A DNA stretch of 64,000 nucleotides from Durusdinium trenchii (Eukaryota; Sar; Dinophyceae; Suessiales; Symbiodiniaceae): positions 283,586 through 347,585 of the forward strand of contig CAXAMN010001248.1 of the NCBI GenBank assembly GCA_963970005.1. The letters run 5' to 3'. Shown here piece after piece: positions 39,358 to 52,700 of the stretch. The position numbers and the translations under genes were made by a program. Below the pieces are notes generated by a model, which saw only the letters and a list, made by a program, of their open reading frames with translations, ran no database searches and was not told the DNA's origin. Numbering within the stretch: the stretch's first letter is position 1; each line of letters opens with the position of its first letter.

Positions 39358-40742
39358 ATGTCGGGGTTCTTTTCGAGTCCCATCCAGGGGCTGTGCACGG
39401 GGGGCACCGAGACCTCCGCCGTTCGGCACCGAGCGAGCTTCTCCGCGAGGTCCCGTGCGCGGTCCGCGCGCCATCCTCCCTAACTCGGTGGGGGCGACAT
39501 AGAGCGAAGCCACAACCAGAACACCCATGTCACCCAGTCTGCAGATCCTTTACATAACGACGTCGTGGAGTCTACTTGCGACCCGATGGCGCCTCCGGTT
39601 GGTGCGAGTGCGACCCTCCGGCTGCCTCCTGAGGTGCCGTCGAGCGGTGCCTGGAGAACTTCTTCGAGAGAGTGGGTCGTGCCGTCGGGACCCATCCGGC
39701 TGGGGCGCCCGATGGCCTGGCCTGGCCGGGCCGGGCCGAGTTCGTTCGTCCCGTCGAGTGGTGGGCGAGGTGATCGAAGACCTGGGTTTGGGTCGAGAGG
39801 ATAACGATGGATAACGTACAAAATTCATGGATGAATATGATAGAAAACACGTAGACATATGTAGAAATAACTGAAAGGATCTGAAAGGTACCAGATATAC
39901 CATAGTGCGCACGTATGCCTCTAAGTCTTTCTCTATGCACGATGCTTCGAGTCGTTTCGTTGGACAACCAAATCCCGAACACTACATCGATCCAGTTACA
40001 GGACTCCTCGAGAAGCTCGTTTCTTCGTTTTCACCGGATCCTCGAGAAGCGTTCCCACCCGTCCTGAAACCGAGTGCCTCGCTAGTAGTAACAAGTGCCT
40101 TACTAGTAGTGATGGATGGCGGTTCCCTGGTCGTTGTTCCTCGGAATAGGGCGGTGCCGGCGGGGACGCGGTGACCTTCCACGTCCGAGCGCCGAGAGCG
40201 ATCCCATGGGCGTCCGTGCGTCCGTTGTCTAGTTGAGACCAGTGGAAAAAGAATCCAGCACCACCCAGTTCGGGTGGTTATTGGATGGAAAAGACATAAA
40301 GATGGGGTGTCTATACACCACCCTTTAATTGGTGTCTGGTTACTGTATATATATTAACTTCAAGGTACTTATATACAAATGGGTGAACTCCCTTGAACGC
40401 ATGGTTGGCATGTTCGCCTTGCACAGGACCCCCAGTTAAGCCACCTCCCTATAGTGGCTTTTCCCCTTTTGTTCAGACCCTTGTAGTCCAAATATCAACG
40501 TGTCGAAGCTCTTTCCGAGGCCTCCCAAATGATTCCTGCCCGGCCCCCGGCCCATCACCTCTTTCTCCAAAAGCCCCTGTTCTTATAACCCAGCTCCGGA
40601 GACTCAGTCCGGATCGTGTCGAATCCCGATGGCGCTCAGATCAAGAGCTTGGTGGGAAGCTTGGTCTTCGTGGTCGCCTGCGGTGGGGGCTTTGCCTTCC
40701 TGAGCAGCGAGACCCGCCCAGAGAAGCAGTGGGTGCCTGCAG
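39358..40742 (+). CDS. Gene B N-terminal exons with TM1
   Basis: Three exons: tentative 39358-39403 beginning at an ATG (MSGFFSSPIQGLC), 39634-39698 encoding VERCLENFFERVGRAVGTHP, and 40640-40742 encoding SLVGSLVFVVACGGGFAFL (TM1) followed by SSETRPEKQWVPAG. The sequence LENFF-RVGR-V--HP, one TM helix, then ET-PEK-WVPAG is the standard start of Patched/NPC1-like proteins lacking an NPC1 N-terminal domain. The third exon ends in phase 1 and joins exon B1 at 41242 to give WVPAGSLALEHNDY. The joining intron would have a GA donor. The first exon is the weakest call: the Met and its GC donor fit by phase, but nothing else confirms them. Confidence 0.7.
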
Positions 40743-43700
40743 GACGGAGACATAGCCGGGTCAAGGATGGACGAGGGGAACTCACCAAGAAGTGTTTGAG
40801 ATGACATGGCCTCCCATGGCCATGGCACCTCCCTTTGAGAGGCTTGAGGATCATGATTTCTCATCCATGATCATGGATGGTTGTGGAAGTTCTTAGATGT
40901 TGGGGGATTCTGGCATGGCCCGTGAAGCCCAGCAAGGTGACTGTAGGTGTCGAAGCCCAGCACGGCACCGGAGCGGAACTTGCTCGGGCGTGCCCTGTTT
41001 GGACATGTTTTGGACTAGCCAACCCTCTTCTTCATGGACCTCCGGCCAGAACACCCCTTGGATGGTCCAGGTAGGTAATGAATAAGTAAATATTAAATAA
41101 GTATATACTTAAAGTATACATACCCTAGCCTTCAAAGACCTTTGCAAAAACAAGTTGTTTGGTAACATCCATATATATATATATATATTATATTATATGA
41201 TCCTCGCATCCCCATCCTGATGGAACTTCTTGGAGCCACAGGATCTTTAGCGCTGGAGCACAATGACTATGTTGGGGCACCCGGATGGAGAAGTGCGCGT
41301 GGTACCTCTGAAAAGGACTGCAAGAAGGAGTGCAAGAAATGACTTTGAAGGAGACGAGGCATAATTTGCAGATGTATATATCTACAGTAAATTTATGTAA
41401 GATTCCGCATTTATCCGCATTTTAGTAATTACATTATTTGTTGAGGGTGATGCTATCATACCATCACTGATATTCAACCTACTAGCCACAGACTTGTCCA
41501 ACTCACTCCGGTTTTGACCCCTTAGCCACTGCTGCACAGCTGTACTTGGATTAAAAGCAGTCTGTTCGAGAAGGACCGTTTTCCACTTGAATCCCCTGGT
41601 GCCCGTGGTGTGACCGAAAGGACGCACTGATCTCCGCACCGACCCACCGACTGGCCCTCACTCCGCATTGGGCCACTTCATCACCCAGCTTCCGAGTGGT
41701 TCTCTTCCGCGCATCGCTCCTTCATCCTCCTTAGCTTCATCCGCCCTCCAAAAAAAAAGGACAAAATCCTTGGGCCGGAGCCCCTCAAAGCGTTTTTCAT
41801 CGCCTCCTCGTCATCCACTTGGTCCGGCCACACGCCACGCGCGAACGCGGCGAACCTGCGACAAGCGCTGCGCTGTCCTGTGCGGCGGCTGCCGCCGCGC
41901 TCCCGTACGAGGTCTCCAGCACTTGGCCCGGCAACGCGCGCTTCAACTTCTTTTCCGCGACCTGTGCGGACGTCAGCGAAGAGCAGTGTGGCTGGGCCAA
42001 GGGCAATTTTAGAGTGACGCCGCCTTTTCACCCGTGAGGCTGAGGATCTGGAGGGTTGGGAAACTGTAGAGGATGTGGTTGATCTCTGAAGAGGATCTGC
42101 TCATGGGCTGTTTTCGTTTCGATTCAGAAGCAACCAGCAACGTCCAACACTTCAGAGTGGAAGCTCGGAAACAGGTTGTACAACGGAAATGCGCCAGAGG
42201 CTAAGAAGGAGAAGCAGACTTTTGTATGACCTTGTTTTGTATGACTTTGTTCTCCCCAGCTGTTGGTGAAACTGACACAGTTTTAGGATTCAATATGTTG
42301 TGGGATCTTATAGAGATTAGACATGGTTGGGATAGATTTAGATGCGTTGAATGGCGTAGACACTCTCAGCCATTGTATTTCACTAGAGATCATTAGACAC
42401 TCAAGTCAGTGCTAGACATGACATGATAATATTACAAAAGGACTAGAACCTTCATGAACCCCTATTTTGGACAACAAACCACACACTATGGCCACACTTC
42501 CTGTCAAAAAACAGGTCTCATCCTGGGGTTCTGGGTATATGTAATACAAAGCATGAAACATACTTTAATAATATATATATATTATATGAGTTTATGTACC
42601 ACATATGCTTTGACCATTTGCTCAATTGCTGCTTTGCTCCAAACTGTGCGGTTTCTGAAACCGCAGCGCTTGAGGTGACATCTTGCAACCCAAGTACCTG
42701 CAACGCTTCCATGCGATCAACGAGCCCTTCGGCCACCCCTCAGGGGCCCCGGGCTATCGGTCAGGTCGATGCGACCAGGTCGGAAAACATCATGCTTAAG
42801 CACTGTGTGTGTATATACCTGGACCCTGAAACGATGTGTTGTGATTCTGTCTCGCCAGAAAACGTGGCGCAGAAGAATGCAGCAAGTTCGCGATAGAACA
42901 CATGACACCAAAATGACGCAGAAGTGACAAACATCAACGTAGAAGTAACAAAGATCGACACCAAATCTGCTTAGTTGTGTTGGTTTTTTGAGCATTGCCT
43001 GAAAACTGCCCCCACCGGAAAAATAAAACACGTCTTTTGCGGGGTCTAGGTATATATGTTTTCCTTAAAAAAAGACACGTAAAAACAGTAGATAGTGGAA
43101 CCGAACCATCATTGAAGAGATGGGGTGGCAACATGTCCATGGGAAATTCAATGAAATCGGCCTAAGTTGAACTGTATCTAGATGCATCTTACAAAGTGTT
43201 TGTGGACAGCTTTGTGTGGCTAATCCCAAAACCAGCTGCAAGCACTCACGAGATGCGTTGCCTTTCAGGAAGATGCGATGGAAGTATTTGAGGGATAAGT
43301 TCGTGCATGAGGTTGTTCTTATTTTGGCACTTCACTGTACTGGCAGTTTCTGCTGTTTCGACTGGAGTATTGCAAACAAAAAGCTTGATCCATCTGGATC
43401 CTAGCCCTTGGATCCTAGCCCATCCTCTTGTGAATCCCAAACGTTTCGTCAGGAACCATGTTTCTCCTTGGTCCTGGAAGCGATCAGGCAAGATGACCCG
43501 GGCCCGGCAGGGGCCCCCCCTCTTCAGCCAGCCCCGACCTGGCTCCGCCCTTCTTTCCGCGCGCTCAGGCAGGTGAAGAAGATCGTCATTGATGGCCGCC
43601 CGGATGGGGGGGCAAAAAGCCGGGCTTTGGTGGGTGAAGCTCAAAGAGGATTTGGTTCAAAGCACCGGTGAGTCACTCAACAGGTGCATTCTTCAGATCT

Positions 43701-46700
43701 TCCGGGGGCTTTCTGGAGGGCGAAGCCGTTCGTTCGTTCGGCACGTCACGTCACTCCTGGTGAGTCGTTGAAGAAGGTCGAAGTAGACGGCTTTGTGTAT
43801 ACGGATGATAACGATCAGGTGGCAGGCTTGCTTGCTGGCCTTGTCACATGCGGAAGAAGTGGGGTTCAGTTGGCTTTGTGGTGCTTTTGCCTCATGGGAT
43901 TCGATGTTTAACTCTGAAGGTGCGGACATTGTCAAGGATTTGGATGAGCAGCACAAACGATCGGAAGGAGAGGGTGAAGAGAAGCTCCATTTTGATTGAT
44001 CGATTACATCGATTGCGGGGCGTGATGATCCAACCACATGTGAGGCATCTGATTCAGATGAGCGAAAGGTTTTGTGTTGAGTCATTGCGAGGCTTTTTCA
44101 TGCCTGTTTGGCTTTTTCTTGCATTGTTATGGCGCCTCTGCAGATCAAACAATATCGTGTGGTGCTGGTGGCTACCCCAATCAAAGCCCACATGTCATAG
44201 ATTGATGAGTAGTGCACACGTCATGCGGAATTTGGAGGCTTCGTCGATTAGACCCCCAGTTCGACCCCTTGGAAGGTTCGCCTACCATAAACTCGCCGGA
44301 ACCGGGGTGTCTTCCCCTTACACGGCCATGGTAAAGCACATTATATAAAACTTACTCCCCCCATATGAAATATCATATACCTAGCGCTTCGACCTGTTTA
44401 CGTAGGGTAGGGTAGTCTAGCCAGGACACCCATTGAATGACCCTGGTATGAAGAGGTCTAGACCAATTCCAAACACGACCCGTCAACATGACCAGGGGGT
44501 CCGTGGCTGCGACTCGTCCGCAACAGAATCAAGACACTAAACACCCGAAGAGGTCCAGACATAGCCGCATCACCGCAAAACGACGCTCAAAACGACGCTC
44601 AAACGACGCGGTGGTGCTCGAGTCATTCTCCGCGAAGAACGGCCGCAGTCGATCGGTAGCAGCTGGTGACAGGAGACGTCCGACCCTGGACCATCTACAG
44701 CGGAAACTGGAGCTGCTTGGAGGATGTTTGTGTGGAGCACGTTTCGCCTGGAACACCCTGACAGTTAAACATCCATGGGATTGGCACAGTATTTTGTAAT
44801 TACCGCCATTGATTTCAGCGCTTTTAAGGAACAATCACTACCAAGGATGTTAGACAGCAGGTTAAATAGGTTAGCCTTTCTTTTAACCGTTGGGCGGTTT
44901 GGGCTGAGATGGGGTGGCTCGAGTTCTTGAGCCAGACAGTCAAGTCCCCACAAGTCACGAGCCCTGTTTGATCCAGTAGAACCTGGTCGAGCTTGACCTC
45001 CTGAAGTGTTTTTTGCATGACCTGTAGGAAGTCATTTTGGCCAAACGACCCGACCTACCTGGCTGCGGCCCAACTGCCGTGCCGGCAAGCCGCGCTTGGC
45101 CTCCGAGGTTTCAACGGCGACCCACAGAGTGTCACTGGGAGACCACCCGAGGGGGCCGAGGTGTCCGACCACCGCTTTGGTTTGGTCCGGATCGGCGGAG
45201 CGGCGGAGCGTCGGAGGGTTCGGTTTCCAGAGGTGCAACAAGGCACCACACCCGACACCCAGACACGACGAATGGGACTGCCATATAGTCAATTGGGGTG
45301 GTATGGGGGGTCCATGCGTGGCATGTATGGCAGTCCCATTAGTCGTGTCTGGGACAGATGGTTTGGAGGGATGTGACACGTGTGAAGCGACACGAGTCGG
45401 CCATCATCTACTAAGTGGCAGGCAGGACCATGTGTGACATACTAGGAACTCACCAACTCGGTCAAATCCCAACGTTCAAGCCCCAAAGTCACCAGCTCAT
45501 CCAGCGGCTAAGGTGAATGGCTCAGTGGTCTTTAATGGTCGCAAGTGCTACTCCTTTGGCCCTTTCTGTGGAAAGTCCACGGTGTTGGATGTGCTGCTTG
45601 GAGATGGATATAGCATGGAGAGTCCACTCCAGGCCGTTCACCATCTCCAACTCAGGGGATCGCATGGGATGCTGTCGAGTACGGCATGGCGGATCAAGCC
45701 TGAATAAATCCCTTTGAACATGCGCAAAGATCCAAACCCGAAGGCTCCACGGTAGTATATAAATATGACCGATATGACCTATACCATCAATCATGAACAT
45801 TCACCACCAACACCACCCAAACGTAGGTCATCATTGGCAGTCTCGTGGAGGACTTTCATGGAGCGCCGGAAGGGGAAAGAGAAGTCACCCTGTTGCTGCA
45901 GGCCTTGAAGGCAGACATGGCGGTGGGTCATTGTTCACGAGAGCTCGGGTGACCAGCGAACATGAGCAGAATGGGCAATTTGATGGTCAACCTACATCTT
46001 GGGATGGGTTTCACCATGGTTTCACCATGTCCAGAGCCTTTTCTTCTGCAAGAGTCACACCCCTTCTTCTTGTCTAAGTCTCATCAGCGTCTCTCCGACT
46101 CCTTGAACAATCTGCGAATTCAGTCTTTTGCTTCTTTGGGTTGGATGTAAAGTACTATATTAGACTATATAGCAGATTGGTCAGATGTCAATGATTGGCT
46201 GTCCAACTTCAAGTTGGAGACATAACTCGACCAGTTGAAATGCATGCCAAGTTCAGCTCAGAAACCGAACCGTTGCCGTTGCCGGTCCCAGAAAGAGCTC
46301 CTCGGAGGAGCTCCGGGCCGAAGCACCTCCCCCTTTTTGGGCGACTTGCTGCGGGGTCTCCGACCGCCCCGCCCAGGGTTCGGTCTTGTTCATGGGTTTC
46401 ACCGAGGTTTAGGGATGATGACTATATCATCTCCAACTTGACGAGCGATCAAGTGAAGTTGGCCGTGAACAGCTGGGAGGCGGTTTGTATCGTCGCGGGG
46501 TGGTTGGTTTCTTTCGAACGTGGCCACCGAGAATGGATCGAAGGCTAGAGCTGCGGATGTCTGTGAAGGTTCGGTGCGGAGAGGCCACTAGAACTATATA
46601 CGGATCACCAATTAGAAGCAATGTCCAAGACATGTTTGTTTGGTCTACAGTCTACATTTTTTATTGCATGAGTTCTGGAGTGATTTCCCTTTCTGACCGC

Positions 46701-49700
46701 AAATGCTTGGCAGATGATGGAAGACTTCACATTCTTGCCCAAAGGCTCATGGGACCCTCATCGCTTAGGGTTCTGACCTTGGACGGAAACAAACCATTGT
46801 TTTGACACCAAAAGCTACCAAAGACAAGACATACTGTATTCCTAGCCTTCCATAAGTAAAAATCGTTGACCTGGCGTTGTAGTCCTAGAAATGTCGACAG
46901 AATCCTAGGCATAACAAGTGGTTCTTCGGGTTTTGGTAGCCGGGCGATGAAATCAATGGTGGTTGGAAGCCTAGGGTTATAATACTTGAGACCCGGCTCT
47001 CCACTCGCCTCCTTTGAGACCCCGGATGCATTGACCTTGCTGACCGGAGGCTCAGGAGACGATGTGCCCTTTGACCTTGGCGACCAGCGACTCTCCTTGC
47101 CACGACAGCCGCTGGGAAGTGGAGAAGGATAAGGATTGAAGGTTTGAATCGCCGGAGAACTTACAAGGAAGAGTTGAGAAGGTGAAACACTGGATCTATA
47201 TTTGTGTAGTGAATACTAAAAATAGATGAATAATAAGACAAACACTTGGAAGGAATCAAACATGTGGACACATATTGTTCAGATGTCAGAAAACCAATGT
47301 TGGTTCCCCACTCTCTTGATTCATAATATCTAAAGGTTGACCCCATCAGTTCATAGACCGTGGCATGCATTTGAATCAATCAACGGCACCCGCAACCCTA
47401 CTACTTGAGCCGGACAATTCTGTTGGGCACTGCTTTCAATTATAGATGTACGTCGTATATGTATAGGCCCAGAGTGCCGGGCTACTCGACCACAACGGTC
47501 GACCTCTTGGAGTTGCGAAACATCGCGGAGTTCGGATGGGCCGGGGCCGGGCCGGTCGGAGCTTCATTGGATGTGTGTTTTGGTTCCCTTCCCGTACAGA
47601 TCCATACGGGTTTGAGCAGGATGTAACGCCCTGCTTTCACTCGGAGCCCTGTATTTGAACCCTAGCGAGAACGGCAAGAACTCTTGACGCTTGGTCCTTG
47701 AGTACTCATCTCATCGCCCCCCCTGTTTCTTTGCTTGTGGACATCACCACAGCCTGGACCACAGCTCTCAGTCTCTTTTGAAGTCTTGACCCTTTCGAAC
47801 CACAGCAGACCCCCCCCCGGCGGCTTGGTCGGCCGTGCGCCGGGCGCGTCGCCGCCGAGGCAACTGCCGGAGATATCAGACGACCTCCGAGCGACAACTG
47901 TGCCGTGCGACGGCTACCAGCTACTGCCAGAGCAAGCAGCTCGGCCGGGATCGGGGGACCAGTGGAGTCATGAGGAGGAGATCTGATATCTCCGGATGTG
48001 GTATGTATTCAGATGTGGTTTTTTAACAAAGAATGGTAGAAGTGGTATCCTGTCATCCCCTGTCATCGACACCCTCCCAATCCCTCAAGAAGGGATTGGC
48101 TCGGCGTGAGTAGTCTGAAGTGTTTTGCTTGATGTTTCTCAAAGGCCCACTGGGTCGAATGGCCTGGCCGGGTCGAAGGCCTAGCTGGGTCGTGAAATGT
48201 GGTGAAGGCCTGCGCAAGTTGGACTCGCACGTCTCCTTTCACACATATTGCGGGGTGGTTGGACTGATCAAGGCGTCCCGGACGCGCACGCCAAAACCAC
48301 AGGTGTGTGGATCGAGGTTGGACGTTGGTCGGCACAGGTGTTGCCGGCACAGCGCGCGCAGGCGCGGAGTCACGCAGGACTTAAAGCTGTCGTCAAGCCG
48401 GATGGACTTAAAGCGGCGTCCTCGGCTGGCGCAGGTGGAGCGCAGGACCCGGTCGCGGTTCAGCCCGTGGGACCCCAGGTGCCCCACCATGACGATGATG
48501 GTGAACGGAGAGGAAGTCACCATCCCTGTCGACATGGCCGGCTGTCAGGACTCCGAAGCCGGATGGGGGGTGTTCTGGGCAAGCCGGATGGGAAGACCTT
48601 CTTCTTAATATGGTGTTTCGTCGTTGTTCCGGAAGACGTGGGCCTGTTGGAAGAGTTGGTGGAAGCAAAGTAGTCAGCTAGTCGCAAGCATAGCGAAGCT
48701 GTTGGTACATCAGAGGGTCGTTCTCTCTTTACCCTCCTCTTCTCACTCCACTCTCTTCGACTCTCCCCACTCCATCGGTCTCCATTGGATCGATCCCCTC
48801 CAGGATCGCGGCTGCATCCAGTTGGGTGGCTTGAGCTCCATCAGTACCACCACAGCGAGTGGGATGCTGAACACTGACCCCCGCCAGGAAGGGACGAGAC
48901 GTCAAAGCAACTGTAGTTATCCTATATTATATAATAGACATTAATAGACTAGTAGTTAACATTAATTCTATGATATTCTATGATGTTGTTTCTTTCACAA
49001 TGTTTTGTATCATGTGATGTATGATTGTACCAACAAACCTGCTAACAACTATTGGCTATCATGATAGGCTATCATGTTCTTGATGTACTATAGTATTACA
49101 GGATGCATGATGTAGTTTAGGTAGGACCTACTCCGGACCTGCAGGACCTACTGAGACCTACTGTACACTGAGGATCCCGGCGATGCGCCCGAGAGCGCCT
49201 TCGAGTTTCAGCCGACGAAGATCAAGACCATGGTGGGAGGATTAGTCGCCTGGAAGCGAAGAAGGACCAACGAAGAGGACCTGTTACTCGTGGGAGTGTT
49301 TAGTTGAGTGGACTGAAACAGGGCCATCTCAAAAAGGCACAAAGTTTGGAAGTTCCTTGCTTTTTGGTGGAGCAAAATACAGACGAACTGGACAAGATTG
49401 ATGTTGATCTCACCCCGACCGTTACAAGGTGCAAGGTCTAGGGTTGCACAGAGTGGCTGGGTACGTATGCAGAGGGGCACAATTTCATGTACCAAAACTG
49501 TGTGTTTGCTACAAGTAACAAAGTGCATCGCTACTAGTAACAAGGGTGTAGCTTCTAGTAGCAAGAAGCTACTAGTAGCGATGCACTTGTTACTAGTAGC
49601 TTCTTGCTACTTCAAATCCTGATAATTGCCGCTTCTTTATCTGGCACCCCCAACTGTTCCTCTCTACCCAAGCAGCTGAGGCCTCCGATGCTACGTGGGA

Positions 49701-52700
49701 GTATGCCAGCGGAAAGCACATCGCAGGCTTTTGGGCTTTGAACAAGCAGGTGTCTTGGCGATCGGGAATTCCGGAATTACACACATTGACACATCATCGA
49801 CCGGTTTGTCAGACATTTGGACTCATTGTTGAAGAACAGGGTTTTGTTTGAACGATTTCCAATGCCCAAGAGAACAGGAGCATTGGTGATCAGTGTCTAT
49901 TGTTTTACAGGCTAGGCTTGTGCGATACGTACAACAATCTTAGACCTTGGGAGTAAAATTAGATCGAATTCTTTGGTGTCTTTCTGTGTGATTCAATTGT
50001 CATATCTACTTTTCCCTCCCGGTACCTGAGGAACTCTATTGCCCGACGGCCGGTGTCAGCGACCCAGTAGCCGACGAGTGGGAGCGCCGGGTGCTGTGCT
50101 TGCCACTTGGTGCTGTGTTTCGTGCGTGTGGCGAGTTTTTGTGTGTGGACTCCAACCCAGGAGTTTTCACCCTGTCGAAGTCGTTTCAGGAATAAAGATG
50201 AATTAAGAATTGAGAGTCAGTTTTATGAAAAGTGGATAGCAGTGGATAACCCTTTGGGGGGGTCGGGGTATCCACCTCATTTAAATCCAGATGGATAGTT
50301 TAGTTAACCTTGTTCCACGGTGCCACGGCTTAGGAGTCAGAAATTCACCTACGATGAGAAAGGTCGCTGGTTGACATGGTTGGAGGACGCACCACAAAGT
50401 GGTCACCCTGTTGGCAAGAACCAAACCATGTCATTCTATAATTCTGTAAATGTTGAACAATGCTTCTGTTATTTTTTTGACAGCGTAACACAGAACAGGT
50501 GAAAGAAAGGGGGACACTGGTTCTTACATGATGCCAATTGGATGAAATGACAGGCCTCTTCAGGTGGAGGACGCACCTTTGTCGCGCGCGTGTTTGTCGA
50601 ACGCACCGGATGCGGCTGGGGTGGATGTCGTCCACACCAGGATGGGCATTGATGCAGATCCGCGAGCAGAACCCAAGTTGGACTGCCAAGAGGATGGTAT
50701 TTTGAAGTTCAGCGGCACCTCGATTCGGTTGGATGGTTCGGCTCTCCCATGTGCCGCACGGAGGGGGCAGGGCAGGATGTTTGGGGGACGATCCCACCCG
50801 CCTTTCCGAAACGACCGCGTATGGACGGAGTTCGAACGATGGTTGTTCGGTCAGTTAAGCCGTCCCATTGCGGGGCCAGGATTGTGAAGGATGAAAACGC
50901 TCGTGAGTCGAATCCGCCATTGGGTCGAATTTGAAGAGTCGGTTGTGGCGGGTCGGATCCTCCGGTGCTTTGATGTGTTCTGCACCTACTGGACTGGGGT
51001 GAAAAGCATGAGTACAAGATCCCGGCCATGGGCTCGAGTCATATGGTCATTTCGGTTGGGACTGGGGCGGGTGCCAGGAGGGTCCAGTCATACCTGAGGA
51101 GGGAATTACTGGGAGCTCTAGGGCATAACTTTCAAACCATACTCTCAACACAGAGTAACATGTTGAGTTGTTGAAGCAGGAGAAAGGAGAAACAGTACCC
51201 TACAAGTCCAAAGACCCAGTGAAACCTGTTTATTTCCCCCCTGAGTAGTGTTGTTGTCGTATGACCAACTCCAGTAAAATGAGGTCATTGACCTGTAGGG
51301 TAGATTTGCTCAGGTTTCAACTGATCTTGACCATTGTTTTTGGCCATTATTGAGCAAAGGCTCTCTCGCATGCGGCTTCCATGTGTGAGTTCTTTTGGGG
51401 ATGCTCAACAGAATGTTGTTGTTCACTGAAGCAAGAGCTTTTTCACCAGGCCTCCTGGCATGTCCACACCCACTACATGTATGGCATATTTACCTGCATG
51501 CAAATTGTTGATGCAAAAACGACATTAGAAAGCGGTTGATGGTTTACATTTGCATGGTTGAAGTTGAAGTCGGGGTCAATGTCGGTAACTATGTGCCAGT
51601 CCCATCGGTCGTGTCCCTGCTCCAACCCTCACCGTCCGTCGCGCGTGCGTCGTCGGACGCATCCCAAGGCCTCTTCCAGCGGTCGCTGGGCGACGAGTTC
51701 GGCAACGCCATCCGCGGAGATATCTCCAAGCTGACCGCCTCCTATGGCGTGATCATCGTGGCCTGGAAGACCCAATTGTTGCGGGGTGGGGGTGATTTCA
51801 CCCCGCAAAGGGCGGGTGTTCGGCGGCGAGGATGTTTTTGTGTGCTGGAGTGTGCTTGGACATGTTTTTGAAGTGTCAGAGAGCTTGCAAGGAGCTGAGA
51901 GGTTTGCGGAGCACTGAAGAACAGGTGGACGAGCAAGAGAGGTGACCCGAAGCCTGTGGTCGAAGAAGAACCACCTTTTAGTGGGAGGCTGGGGTCGGGA
52001 CGCCCTTTCGTAGTTTGGTTCAGCACATGGTATTGGTCTCCAAGAAGAGTTGCCGGATTGCACGAGCTGCTCAATCCTCTCAGGTTTACTGCGCGGTGCC
52101 ATGGCTGCAAACGAGCAGTTTGTTTGAGTGTCAGCTGCTTGAACAGGTGCCACGAGGGCTTTGGAGCCCTTTTGAATATACAAATTCAATGGGTACCCCC
52201 TACCCTCCATTAAGCTTGGAACTGCTGGTACGAAAACAGCGCAGATCGAGGTTCAAAGAAGTTCTTGGAAGATTTGCACTCCCAGTATATAAATTATGTA
52301 CGTATACCAAAAAGATTAGATGCACAGAAGCAACAACAGTCGAACTGAATATCAGGCCGGCTTGTCTGGAACAACATATTAGCATGACTCGAACATTCGA
52401 GACCAGACTTGGCTCCTGCCAGGGCCCACTAGTTCATGGACACACATGGACCTTAGGGGGGCTTCCTAGCGTGTCCAGGCCCTTGGTGTACGGCCGTTTT
52501 CATCCGCCCGCAGATCATGTTGGGCAAATGCGACGCCGTGCACAGCGGAGTGGCCATGGCCTTCGTGGCGGTGGGCATCGTCGGACTGACGGCGCGGCGC
52601 CCTGGGGGGAACCCTGCGGGCGTTGCGCCGTGGACGCAGCGAAGTCGAGTGTTTGCGCGGGTTCGTCTGCGCGGGTAAGTGTTCAGCAGCCGGCAGGTGC

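Noticed and set aside
45020..45140. Possible extra gene B exon (DPTYLAAAQLPCRQAALG)
   Set aside because: Gene A has no counterpart in intron 6, and exons 6 and 7 already join in phase without it.
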